Part shown: piece after piece, positions 57,705 to 64,000 of the stretch
Layout: each line of letters begins with the position of its first letter
Position numbering within the stretch: position 1 is the first letter of the stretch
From: Sphingopyxis macrogoltabida
GTDB taxonomy: Bacteria > Pseudomonadota > Alphaproteobacteria > Sphingomonadales > Sphingomonadaceae
NCBI RefSeq assembly: GCF_001314325.1
Contig: NZ_CP009429.1
Location: 4,402,501-4,466,500 of the forward strand
Direction: 5' to 3'
DNA: 64,000 nucleotides
Notes under the pieces: model-generated
Databases searched by the model: none
What the model was told of the DNA's origin: nothing
The model's input: only the letters and a program-made list of their open reading frames with translations
Program-made: the position numbers and the translations under genes

Positions 57705-58301
57705 ATGAAAGAAAAAGCATCCGGGAGCGAACGCGAAAAGCGAACGCTCCAGATCGTTCTCGTCCTGAACGCCGCGATCGCGATCGCCTTCCTTGTAACC
57801 GGCGCGCTCGGCGATTCGAGCGCGCTCATCGCCAACGGGCTCGACAATCTGTCCGACGCCGCGGTTTATGCGTTGAGCCTAGTTGCGCTCAGCCATGGCC
57901 TGAAATGGAAAACCCGTGCTGCAACGGCATCGGGCGTCATGCTGCTGGTCTTCGCAGCCGGCGTCCTGTTCGATGTGGGACGCCGTTATTTCGAAGGCAG
58001 CGAACCGATCGGTCCGACGATGATGATCATGTCGGCCGTCGCTGCGGTGGTGAACTATGCTTGTCTGAAGCTCTTGCAGCGCATTCAGGATCCGGACGTC
58101 AACCTCAGAGCCGCGACAACCTTCAGCTACAATGACTTCATCTCGAACGGCGGCATCCTCATCGCGGGTGTCCTCGTCTGGTGGCTCGGTACGAACTGGC
58201 CGGACCTTCTGGTTGGATTTGCGACTGCGCTGATCGCGATCAAGGGCGGCATCGAAATTCTTCGCGATGCTCGCGCCGAGACTAAAAAGTCGCCCGTCTA
58301 A
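57705..58301 (+). CDS. CDF-like cation transporter (second short form)
   Basis: A 198-residue membrane protein of the cation-efflux superfamily with about six helices. Metal-site-like Asp residues lie in ALIANGLDNLSDAAVYAL and SYNDFISNGGILIAG. Like the protein at 29717-30367, it lacks the long C-terminal cytoplasmic domain. GAGGAGCTTGCA precedes the ATG. It lies between the czc terminator and the ars operon; the substrate is probably Zn, Cd or Co. Confidence 0.85.
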   Translation: MKEKASGSEREKRTLQIVLVLNAAIAIAFLVTGALGDSSALIANGLDNLSDAAVYALSLVALSHGLKWKTRAATASGVMLLVFAAGVLFDVGRRYFEGSEPIGPTMMIMSAVAAVVNYACLKLLQRIQDPDVNLRAATTFSYNDFISNGGILIAGVLVWWLGTNWPDLLVGFATALIAIKGGIEILRDARAETKKSPV

Positions 58302-58316
58302 TCGGGTTTTTCCGAT
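58301..58316. promoter_or_regulatory. ArsR-type box 1
   Basis: ATCGG-GTTTTT-CCGAT, a 5-6-5 inverted repeat that overlaps the stop codon of the CDF gene. It shares both half-sites and spacing with the box at 58339-58354. The two start 38 bases apart and bracket the -35 element of the ars promoter. Confidence 0.7.
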
Positions 58317-58321
58317 GTGAT

Positions 58322-58354
58322 TTGACAGAATGAAACACATCGGATAATTCCGAT
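58322..58354 (+). promoter_or_regulatory. arsR promoter with ArsR-type box 2
   Basis: -35 TTGACA (58322-58327) and a -10 near GATAAT/TAATTC (58343-58350). Box 2, ATCGG-ATAATT-CCGAT (58339-58354), covers the -10 and ends two bases before the arsR ATG. A wider pair CCGATGTG/CACATCGG (58312-58319 and 58336-58343) adds symmetry. ArsR bound here would block RNA polymerase directly. Confidence 0.75.
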
Positions 58355-58356
58355 GA

Positions 58357-58686
58357 ATGAACGTTGACACCGCGCTTCCCGCTCTCGCCGCCCTCGCTCA
58401 TCCGACGCGTCTCGAGGCCTTCCGTTTGCTCGTCCGGCATGAGCCGGAAGGCCTGTCGACGGGGGAGCTTGTCGACGCATCGGGTCTCACGCAAAGCACT
58501 TTCTCGACCCATCTCGCTGTACTGGTCAAGACCGGTCTCGTAAAATCAGAAAAGCTGGGCCGGCAGCAAATACAGCGAGCCGACATCGACACGCTCAGAG
58601 AGCTGATGCTCTTTCTGGCGAAGGATTGCTGTCTGGGCCGCGCCGAACTCTGCGAGCCCCTCCTCGCCGAACTTGCCTGCTGCTGA
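58357..58686 (+). CDS. arsR: ArsR-family arsenic-responsive repressor
   Basis: A 109-residue winged-helix repressor: LAALAHPTRLEAFRLLV, then LSTGELVDASGLTQSTFSTHLAVL (recognition helix) and GLVKSEKLGRQQ. Candidate As(III) Cys ligands are in the C-terminal part (KDCCLGRAELCEP and a terminal ACC) rather than in the helix of the E. coli protein. The ATG lies about where transcription should begin, so the mRNA may be leaderless. It is the first gene of the ars operon. Confidence 0.9.
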   Translation: MNVDTALPALAALAHPTRLEAFRLLVRHEPEGLSTGELVDASGLTQSTFSTHLAVLVKTGLVKSEKLGRQQIQRADIDTLRELMLFLAKDCCLGRAELCEPLLAELACC

Positions 58687-58716
58687 ACGCCGCGACCGCA
58701 CCGAAGGAGATTTTCG

Positions 58717-59238
58717 ATGACCGACAAGATTTATAGCGTGCTGTTCCTATGCACCGGCAACAGCGCCCGTTCGATCCTTGCCGAGGCCTTGCTGAACCGC
58801 GACGGCAAAGGACGATTCCGCGCCTACAGCGCGGGCAGCTTCCCCAAAGGCGAGGTCCATCCGCAGGCTCTCGCGCTTCTCGGCGAACTTGGCTTCGAGA
58901 CCGAGGGCCTTCGCTCGAAGAGCTGGGACGAGTTTTCCGGCCCCGATGCCCCGGTCTTCGATTTCATCTTCACCGTCTGCGACAATGCCGCCGGCGAGAC
59001 CTGCCCGATCTGGCCGGGCAAGCCGAAGAACGCGCATTGGGGGATCGAGGATCCCGCCGCGGTCGAAGGCCCCGGCCAGCGCGAGGCTTTCGAACATGCG
59101 CTCCATTATCTTTCGAACCGCATCGCGCTCTTTCTCGCGCTCCCGCACAAAAGCATCGACGAGATGGCGATGGAGCGGCAGCTGAAGGAAATCGGCCGCA
59201 CCCAAGGCGCCACTGGCGGACAGGAGGCGGGCGCATGA
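58717..59238 (+). CDS. arsC: Arsenate reductase, low-molecular-weight phosphatase type
   Basis: A 173-residue LMW-PTP-fold arsenate reductase. The P-loop is FLCTGNSARSILAEALL; other redox Cys lie in FTVCDNAAGETCPIWPG. It reduces As(V) to As(III), probably with thioredoxin or glutathione/glutaredoxin. GAAGGAGATT precedes the ATG. It overlaps the next arsC by four bases. Confidence 0.92.
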   Translation: MTDKIYSVLFLCTGNSARSILAEALLNRDGKGRFRAYSAGSFPKGEVHPQALALLGELGFETEGLRSKSWDEFSGPDAPVFDFIFTVCDNAAGETCPIWPGKPKNAHWGIEDPAAVEGPGQREAFEHALHYLSNRIALFLALPHKSIDEMAMERQLKEIGRTQGATGGQEAGA

Positions 59239-59666
59239 CCGCCGACATCATCATCTACCACAATCCCGAATGCGGGACCTCGCGCAACACGCTCGCGCTG
59301 ATGCGCAAGGCGGGGATCGAGCCGCATGTCGTCGAATATCTGAAGACGCCGCCGTCGCGCGCGCTGCTCGAACAACTCATCGACCGCGCCGGGATCCCAC
59401 CGCGAGACCTGCTGCGCGAGAAGGGCACGCCCTATGTTGACCTCGGCCTCGGCGACGAGAGCCTCGGCGACGCCGCGCTCATCGAGGCGATGATGGCCCA
59501 CCCTATCCTTATCAATCGCCCGCTCGTGGTGTCGCCGCTCGGGGTCAAGCTCTGCCGCCCGTCCGAAGCCGTGCTCGACATTCTTCCGGCCCGCCAACTC
59601 GGCGCCTTCGCCAAGGAAGACGGTGAACAGGTCGTCGACGCCGCCGGCAATCGCGTTCAGGCCTAG
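59235..59666 (+). CDS. arsC: Arsenate reductase, glutaredoxin-coupled (ArsC/Spx fold)
   Basis: A 143-residue ArsC of the plasmid R773 type. The catalytic Cys is in IIYHNPECGTSRNTLAL (residue 13), followed by KTPPSRALLEQLI and HPILINRPLVVSPLGVKLCRPSE. It is unrelated in fold to the reductase encoded just before it. The ATG at 59235 overlaps the previous stop. Confidence 0.92.
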   Translation: MTADIIIYHNPECGTSRNTLALMRKAGIEPHVVEYLKTPPSRALLEQLIDRAGIPPRDLLREKGTPYVDLGLGDESLGDAALIEAMMAHPILINRPLVVSPLGVKLCRPSEAVLDILPARQLGAFAKEDGEQVVDAAGNRVQA

Positions 59667-59675
59667 GAGATCGAC

Positions 59676-60752
59676 GTGACTGCCACAGCAAAACGCGAAC
59701 GCCTGTCGTTCCTCGACCGCTATCTGACGCTCTGGATCTTCCTTGCCATGGGACTGGGCGTGGTGCTGGGGTCGGTCTTCAAGGGGCTGCCCGCCGCGAT
59801 CGACGCCTTGTCGGTCGGCACGACCAACATCCCGATCGCGATCGGCCTCATCCTGATGATGTATCCGCCGCTCGCGCGCGTGCGCTATGATGAGCTTCCA
59901 CGCGTCTTCGAGGACAAGCCCGTACTGGCGATTTCGCTGATCCAGAACTGGGTCATCGGGCCGGTGCTGATGTTCACGCTCGCGGTCACCTTCCTCTCGG
60001 ACAAGCCCGAATATATGACCGGCCTGATCCTCATCGGCCTCGCGCGCTGCATCGCGATGGTGATCGTCTGGAACCAACTCGCCAAGGGTGACAATCAATA
60101 TGTCGCCGCGCTCGTCGCCTTCAACTCGATCTTCCAGATTCTCTTTTTCAGCGTCTATGCTTGGTTCTTCCTGTCCGTGCTGCCGCCGCTCTTCGGCCTC
60201 GAAGGCAGCGTGATCGACGTGAGCTTCTGGACGATTGCCGAAGCGGTTCTCATTTATCTCGGCATTCCCTTCCTCGCCGGCTACCTCACCCGCAAGTTCC
60301 TCGCGAAGGCGAAAGGAAATGAGTGGTACGAGACGCACTTCCTGCCGAAGATCGCGCCGATCACCCTAGTCGCCCTGCTCTTCACCATCGTCGCGATGTT
60401 CAGTCTTAAGGGTGGCGAGATCGTCACCATCCCCGGCGATGTCATCCGGATTGCGATCCCGCTCTCCATCTATTTTGTCGTCCAGTTCCTCATCAGCTTC
60501 TGGATGGGCAAGCTCATCGAGGCCGACTATCCGCGCACGACCGCGGTCGCCTTCACCGCTGCGGGCAATAATTTCGAGCTCGCGATCGCGGTGGCTATCG
60601 CTGCCTTCGGGCTCGCTTCGCCGGTCGCCTTCGCGGCCGTGATCGGCCCGCTCGTGGAGGTTCCCGTCCTCATCCTGCTCGTCAGCGTCGCTTTCCGCCT
60701 CGGACGCCGCTGGTTTCCCGCGACCGTTCCTTCACAAGCTCAAGTATCATGA
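59676..60752 (+). CDS. acr3: Arsenite efflux permease Acr3
   Basis: A 358-residue membrane protein with ten hydrophobic helices of the Acr3 family. The essential Cys is in [18 protein letters not shown] and the essential Glu in [17 protein letters not shown]. It extrudes As(III). It starts with GTG at 59676 after TAGGAG and overlaps arsH by four bases. Confidence 0.94.
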   Translation: MTATAKRERLSFLDRYLTLWIFLAMGLGVVLGSVFKGLPAAIDALSVGTTNIPIAIGLILMMYPPLARVRYDELPRVFEDKPVLAISLIQNWVIGPVLMFTLAVTFLSDKPEYMTGLILIGLARCIAMVIVWNQLAKGDNQYVAALVAFNSIFQILFFSVYAWFFLSVLPPLFGLEGSVIDVSFWTIAEAVLIYLGIPFLAGYLTRKFLAKAKGNEWYETHFLPKIAPITLVALLFTIVAMFSLKGGEIVTIPGDVIRIAIPLSIYFVVQFLISFWMGKLIEADYPRTTAVAFTAAGNNFELAIAVAIAAFGLASPVAFAAVIGPLVEVPVLILLVSVAFRLGRRWFPATVPSQAQVS

Positions 60753-61507
60753 CAGAACAGACCCACAGCCGCCTGCGCACGCTTACCGATCCCGACCATC
60801 TGCCGGCGCTCAGCCCTGAATATCTCCGCACGCAGCCCGCGCTCGGTCTCGGGCCGCTCGATCCTGCGCCGCGCATCCTTCTCCTCTACGGGTCTTTACG
60901 CGAACGGTCCTACTCGCGGCTCGTCGTGGAAGAGACAGCGCGCCTGCTCCAGCTTTTCGGCTGCGAGACGCGCATCTTCGATCCGTCCGACCTCCCGCTG
61001 CCCGACCAGATCGTTGACGACGACCATCCGGCGGTCGAGGAACTGAGGCAGCACTCCATCTGGTCCGAAGGTCAGGTCTGGTGCAGCCCCGAGCGGCACG
61101 GCCAGATCACCGGCATCATGAAGGCGCAGGTCGATCACCTGCCGCTCGCCTATAAGGGGCTCCGTCCGACGCAGGGTCGGACCCTCGCGGTGATGCAGGT
61201 GTCGGCAGGATCGCAATCGTTCAACAGCGTCAACACGCTGCGCATCCTTGGTCGCTGGATGCGGATGATCACCATTCCCAACCAGTCGAGCGTCGCCAAG
61301 GCCTATCAGGAGTTCGACGAGGGGGGCCGGATGCTGCCGTCGAGCTATTACGACCGGATCGTTGACGTCGCCGAAGAGCTGGTGCGCTTCACCGTGCTGA
61401 CGCGCGGCCATGCCGACCAGCTCGTCGACCGCTATTCGGAGCGGAAGGATCGACGGGAACCCGTCATCACGCCCGCCGAACTGGCAGGCATCCCAGGCGC
61501 CAGCTGA
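60749..61507 (+). CDS. arsH: ArsH, NADPH-dependent flavoprotein
   Basis: A 252-residue flavodoxin-like protein. [18 protein letters not shown] is the FMN-phosphate motif; [22 protein letters not shown] and [15 protein letters not shown] are highly typical. ArsH oxidises trivalent organoarsenicals and can act as a quinone or metal reductase. It is the last gene of the ars operon. Confidence 0.94.
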   Translation: MTEQTHSRLRTLTDPDHLPALSPEYLRTQPALGLGPLDPAPRILLLYGSLRERSYSRLVVEETARLLQLFGCETRIFDPSDLPLPDQIVDDDHPAVEELRQHSIWSEGQVWCSPERHGQITGIMKAQVDHLPLAYKGLRPTQGRTLAVMQVSAGSQSFNSVNTLRILGRWMRMITIPNQSSVAKAYQEFDEGGRMLPSSYYDRIVDVAEELVRFTVLTRGHADQLVDRYSERKDRREPVITPAELAGIPGAS

Positions 61508-61627
61508 ACAGCTCACTCAAGAATTGGCCGCCTGCCCTGTGTGGCTCTCGGAAGCAGCAAAATATAGCTTATGGCGGACTCAACGCCGCCGTAGCTTCGC
61601 CAGAAGGCACCCGCAGCTCGCGCAGAA

Positions 61628-61702
61628 CATATTACGTCCTTATTACGCAGCGCGAAATTCGCGCCCGCGTAACAGACCATATTACGCCGCCTCTCGGCGT
61701 AA
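61628..61702. repeat. Cluster of TTACG/CGTAA repeats and palindromes
   Basis: CATATTACG occurs at 61628-61636 and 61678-61686, with TTATTACG at 61640 and inverted CGTAA at 61668 and 61698. TTACGCCG-CCTCT-CGGCGTAA (61682-61702) is a perfect inverted repeat, and GCGCGAAATTCGCGC (61650-61664) a perfect palindrome. The cluster lies between arsH and the tRNA remnant. It may be recombination arm sites or the ars transcript end. Confidence 0.6.
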
Positions 61703-61725
61703 GTGACTAAAACTATTCGGAAAAC

Positions 61726-61775
61726 TGGAGCGGGCGAAGGGATTCGAACCCTCGACCCCAACCTTGGCAAGGTTG
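61726..61775 (-). other. 3' half of tRNA-Gly(GCC): attachment-site remnant
   Basis: On the minus strand the bases read from the anticodon stem (CAACC-TTGCCAA-GGTTG, anticodon GCC) through the T arm (GGGTTCGAATCCC) to the acceptor 3' strand and CCA. The 5' half (acceptor 5' strand and D arm) is missing; unrelated sequence starts at 61776. A 50-base 3' tRNA copy beside a tyrosine recombinase gene is the standard footprint of integration into a tRNA 3' end. Confidence 0.85.
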
Positions 61776-61887
61776 CAAAAACGCGTTTTTGGCTGTTTTC
61801 CGTTGATTGCCCCTGATTACACAAATCGCAGTTTTCCGCCAATTAGTGCCGTTTTAGCTGCCTGCAAGCGCCAGCGAACAACTTTTC

Positions 61888-61990
61888 GGTGGTAGCCCGG
61901 TGGTAGCCCGGAAATCCCTAAATTTCAACGAGAACGAGCATTTTTCAGATCGTCGGTGGTAGCCCGGCTGACGGAAATCTGCTAAATTTC
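61888..61990. repeat. Direct repeats upstream of the integrase gene
   Basis: GGTGGTAGCCC occurs three times (61888-61898, 61899-61909 in tandem, and 61955-61965). Each outer copy is followed by GGAAATC-x2-3-CTAAATTTC (61910-61926 and 61973-61990), the second ending five bases before the integrase ATG. These are probable integrase or excisionase binding sites, possibly also autorepression sites. Confidence 0.7.
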
Positions 61991-61994
61991 GTGT

Positions 61995-63311
61995 ATGAAG
62001 ACGAAACTCACTAAAACTGTAGCGGATGCCGCCCGACCAAAATCGGGTCGCTACACCCTCTGGGACGCAGAGCTTTCGGGGTTTGGCCTGCGCGTTACGC
62101 CCACCGGTGCGAAGTCTTGGGTGATCAAATATCGGACGCGCGAGGGCGGTCGAAATGCCCCCGTCCGGTGGTACATGATCGGCCCGCATCCGGAAGTTTC
62201 CGCTAGCGAGGCACGAAAGTCTGCTGAAACGGCTCTCGCGCGTGTTCGCATGGGCGAAGACCCTGAGGGAGAGCGGATCGTGAAGCGGGCCGAGATGACG
62301 TTGGCGGCGGCGATCGACTTTTATGAGCAGGAAGGGTGCTTCATTCAGCGCGGTATTCGGCAAGGCGAGCCGATGAAGCCAATGACCAAGGCCTATACGT
62401 TGGCGCGTCTCCGCCACCACGCCGTGCGTTTGCTGGGCAAAAGGCATGTGACGGAAATCGACGAGGGGGACATCACGACGTTTGTCCGGGATGTGACTGC
62501 GGGCAAGACGGCACGCGACGAGTGGGTTGTCGATTCCGAGACAGGCAAGCGCAAGCGCGTGATCGTGCGGGGCGGCGACGGCGCCGCGCGTAAGGTCGTG
62601 CGAGACCTCTCCGCCGTCTATTCTTTTCTAAAAACGCACAAGCGCAAAACGCGCGTCACGCACAATCCTGTCGAGGATGCGGCGGTTCGCAAGACAGACA
62701 ACAAGCGGACGCGCTTCCTGTCAATGGAAGAAGTGAAGAGGTTGGGCGAAGCGCTTGATGCCGTCGAGCGCGAAGGCGCGAACCCCAAGGCGGTAAACAT
62801 CGCGCGCCTGTGGGCCCTCTCCGGCTGCCGTCGCAATGAAATCGCGGGTCTGAAATGGTCCGAGGTCGACCTGGAACGCGGATTGCTGATTTTCGATTAC
62901 TCGAAGACAGGCCGGAGTGTCCGCCCGCTCGGCGCTGCTGCGACCGCCCTCCTCGAAGCGCTGAAGCCTGATCCTGCAGAAGGCTATGTCTTTCCCGCGG
63001 AGCGTGGTGACGGCTTTTATCAGGGCACGAAGACGGCGTGGCAGGTTGCGATCAAGAAGGCGGGGTTGCCGGGTGTGACGCCTCACGTCCTGCGTCACAC
63101 GTTGGGCAGCGCCGCCGCCTCGGCCGGCGAAGCGCTTCTAATGGTCGGTTCGCTCTTGGGACATTCCAATGCGCGCTCGACCGCGATCTACGCACATGTC
63201 TCGTACGACCCAGCCCGAATGGCGGCGGATCGCGTGACCGCTCCGATCGCCGCGGCCTTGGGCCGCCCCTCTCCAGTGGAAAAACAGGACGGCGCACCGG
63301 TTGCCGTCTGA
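61995..63311 (+). CDS. int: Tyrosine recombinase (integrase) of a genomic island or phage-like element
   Basis: A 438-residue integrase with an N-terminal arm-binding domain of the DUF4102 type (SGFGLRVTPTGAKSWVIKYRT), a core-binding domain (about 95-240) and a catalytic domain. Catalytic residues: Arg in SGCRRNEIAGLKW, His-x2-Arg in HVLRHTLGS, His in LLGHSNARST, and Tyr in AIYAHV. The gene reads away from the tRNA remnant 219 bases upstream. It presumably recombines the tRNA-Gly 3' end. Confidence 0.93.
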   Translation: MKTKLTKTVADAARPKSGRYTLWDAELSGFGLRVTPTGAKSWVIKYRTREGGRNAPVRWYMIGPHPEVSASEARKSAETALARVRMGEDPEGERIVKRAEMTLAAAIDFYEQEGCFIQRGIRQGEPMKPMTKAYTLARLRHHAVRLLGKRHVTEIDEGDITTFVRDVTAGKTARDEWVVDSETGKRKRVIVRGGDGAARKVVRDLSAVYSFLKTHKRKTRVTHNPVEDAAVRKTDNKRTRFLSMEEVKRLGEALDAVEREGANPKAVNIARLWALSGCRRNEIAGLKWSEVDLERGLLIFDYSKTGRSVRPLGAAATALLEALKPDPAEGYVFPAERGDGFYQGTKTAWQVAIKKAGLPGVTPHVLRHTLGSAAASAGEALLMVGSLLGHSNARSTAIYAHVSYDPARMAADRVTAPIAAALGRPSPVEKQDGAPVAV

Positions 63312-63347
63312 ACTCTGGGCTCCCGAACATTTCTGCAGCCGGAAGAA

Positions 63348-63372
63348 ATCCCGCCCGGCTTACGGGCGGGAT
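63348..63372 (-). terminator. Terminator between integrase and DUF736 genes
   Basis: A 10-bp perfect stem ATCCCGCCCG/CGGGCGGGAT with a five-base loop between the convergent genes. On the minus strand it is followed by TTTCTT, so it would mainly end DUF736 transcription. Confidence 0.7.
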
Positions 63373-63384
63373 CTACCTGTGACG

Positions 63385-63711
63385 TCATTCCCCGCCGCGC
63401 CGGTTCGAGCGCGACCAGATGAGGCTGTAGGTCTCGCCCCCCTTGCCGTCGAACAGGTTCGCGTAGATCGGCGCTGTGAACGAAGGATCGTCGATCTTGA
63501 GCCCGAGATAGGCTCGGCCTTCGCTCGACTGCTTGGACCTAGCGGCACCGATTTCGGCGCGGCCGACTAAGATGCGGTGCGACGGGGCATTTTCGCGCGG
63601 GGGATTTTCGTCGGGAAGGATACGAACGTCCTTGGCCTGGACGCCGAGGGTCGTGATGTCGCCGACATATTCGCCGTTGGCGGCTTTCTTGAAGTTTCCG
63701 ATGGTAGCCAT
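63385..63711 (-). CDS. DUF736 family protein
   Basis: A 108-residue protein of the DUF736 family: MATIGNFKKAANGEYVGDITTLG, ILVGRAEIGAARSKQSSEGRAYLGLKIDDPSF and ANLFDGKGGETYSLIWSR. It is common on conjugative plasmids and integrative elements of Alphaproteobacteria; function unknown. The ATG at 63711 is chosen because the residues upstream lose family similarity. It supports a mobile-element identity for DNA right of the tRNA remnant. Confidence 0.88.
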   Translation of the reverse strand: MATIGNFKKAANGEYVGDITTLGVQAKDVRILPDENPPRENAPSHRILVGRAEIGAARSKQSSEGRAYLGLKIDDPSFTAPIYANLFDGKGGETYSLIWSRSNRRGGE

Positions 63712-64000
63712 TTCATTTGCCTTTTTGTCCTCGACCATGACCGTCATGGCCTCGATGGCTTGCGGCATGACCGGGACGGCCGCGGCCGCAGCCAAAGGCC
63801 CGCAAGCGCAGCTGGAGGAGGGAAGAACCGCGCCTTTTTGCCTCGCGAGGAATGACGGCGCTTGTCGCCGGCAGAGGAAAAAGAGCGGACTTGCCGTTGC
63901 GGCCCCGAGCGGCAGAGACAAAGCCGGTCACGGTCATCAAGCCATTTCGAGAGGCCGTGGGGGTTCGAGGTCTCGGACATGCCAAAGGCGAGGTGGCGAT
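63712..64000. other. Right edge of window, no gene called
   Basis: About 290 bases upstream of DUF736. A minus-strand frame from ATG 63980 (about 78 residues, Arg/Pro/Ser-rich) has no recognisable family or ribosome site. It is probably the DUF736 promoter region or the end of an adjacent gene. Confidence 0.35.

Noticed and set aside
61726..61800. Functional tRNA-Gly gene
   Set aside because: Only the anticodon arm to CCA is present; the acceptor 5' strand and D arm are missing, so it is an attachment-site remnant.
63713..63985. Short minus-strand frames upstream of DUF736
   Set aside because: Arg/Pro/Ser-rich composition, no family and overlapping frames suggest noise.

Overview
This 64 kb, GC-rich window looks like Sphingomonadaceae DNA (Sphingopyxis, Sphingobium or Novosphingobium-like). 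That is an inference from the TonB-dependent receptors, the codon usage, the families present and the DUF736 gene. Most of it is a dense metal- and metalloid-resistance region. The right edge carries an integrase next to a tRNA-Gly remnant.

Layout. (1) 1-9.2 kb: the 5' end of one TonB-dependent receptor gene; an amino-acid ABC importer operon with a PLP lyase of the MetC family, divergent from a LysR regulator; and a complete second TonB-dependent receptor. The two permeases of the importer are fused into one 730-residue protein. (2) 9.5-17.7 kb: a periplasmic copper block. A three-gene module resembling CnrYXH (anti-sigma, periplasmic sensor, ECF sigma factor) reads into copA-copB, and copC-copD is divergent. 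An IS5-family element has inserted exactly at the copB stop codon, cutting off DUF305, DUF411 and a His-tailed lipoprotein. (3) 17.7-29.1 kb: an AraC regulator and a methyltransferase, a Cu P-type ATPase, three small exported proteins, and a CusCBA efflux pump with a CusF-like lipoprotein. (4) 29.2-35.8 kb: MerR with a CDF transporter and a cytochrome c/FTR1 fusion; then MerR, MerT and a Cys-rich GDCCVxC protein; then a second AraC plus methyltransferase pair.

(5) 35.9-43.3 kb (minus strand): a tight five-gene operon of P1B-4-type ATPase, HAE-1-type RND pump, SRPBCC protein, DsbB and DsbA. (6) 43.5-57.6 kb: two czc-type CBA efflux clusters arranged back to back, each led by a small His-rich exported protein. 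The left one continues into DUF190 and a second SRPBCC protein; the right one is preceded by DUF3703 and ends in a strong intrinsic terminator. (7) 57.7-61.5 kb: a CDF transporter and an arsenic operon, arsR-arsC(LMW-PTP type)-arsC(glutaredoxin type)-acr3-arsH, with two matching ArsR-type boxes. (8) 61.7-64 kb: the 3' half of tRNA-Gly(GCC), repeats, a tyrosine recombinase and DUF736, read as the start of an integrative element continuing to the right.

Taken together, the genes would move Cu(I) and divalent metals (Zn, Cd, Co, Pb) from cytoplasm to periplasm (P-type ATPases, CDF proteins) and from periplasm to outside (RND pumps). Copper would be oxidised or bound in the periplasm (CopABC, CusF), and arsenate reduced and exported. 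Control elements visible in the DNA include three MerR-type operators with 19-bp spacers, ArsR boxes, and a 13-bp tandem repeat in the copper divergent promoter. The least-explained parts are the duplicated AraC-methyltransferase module, the ATPase-RND-SRPBCC-DsbBA operon, the MerT-GDCCVxC pair without a mercuric reductase, and a Cys/His/Met motif shared by CopA and CopB.
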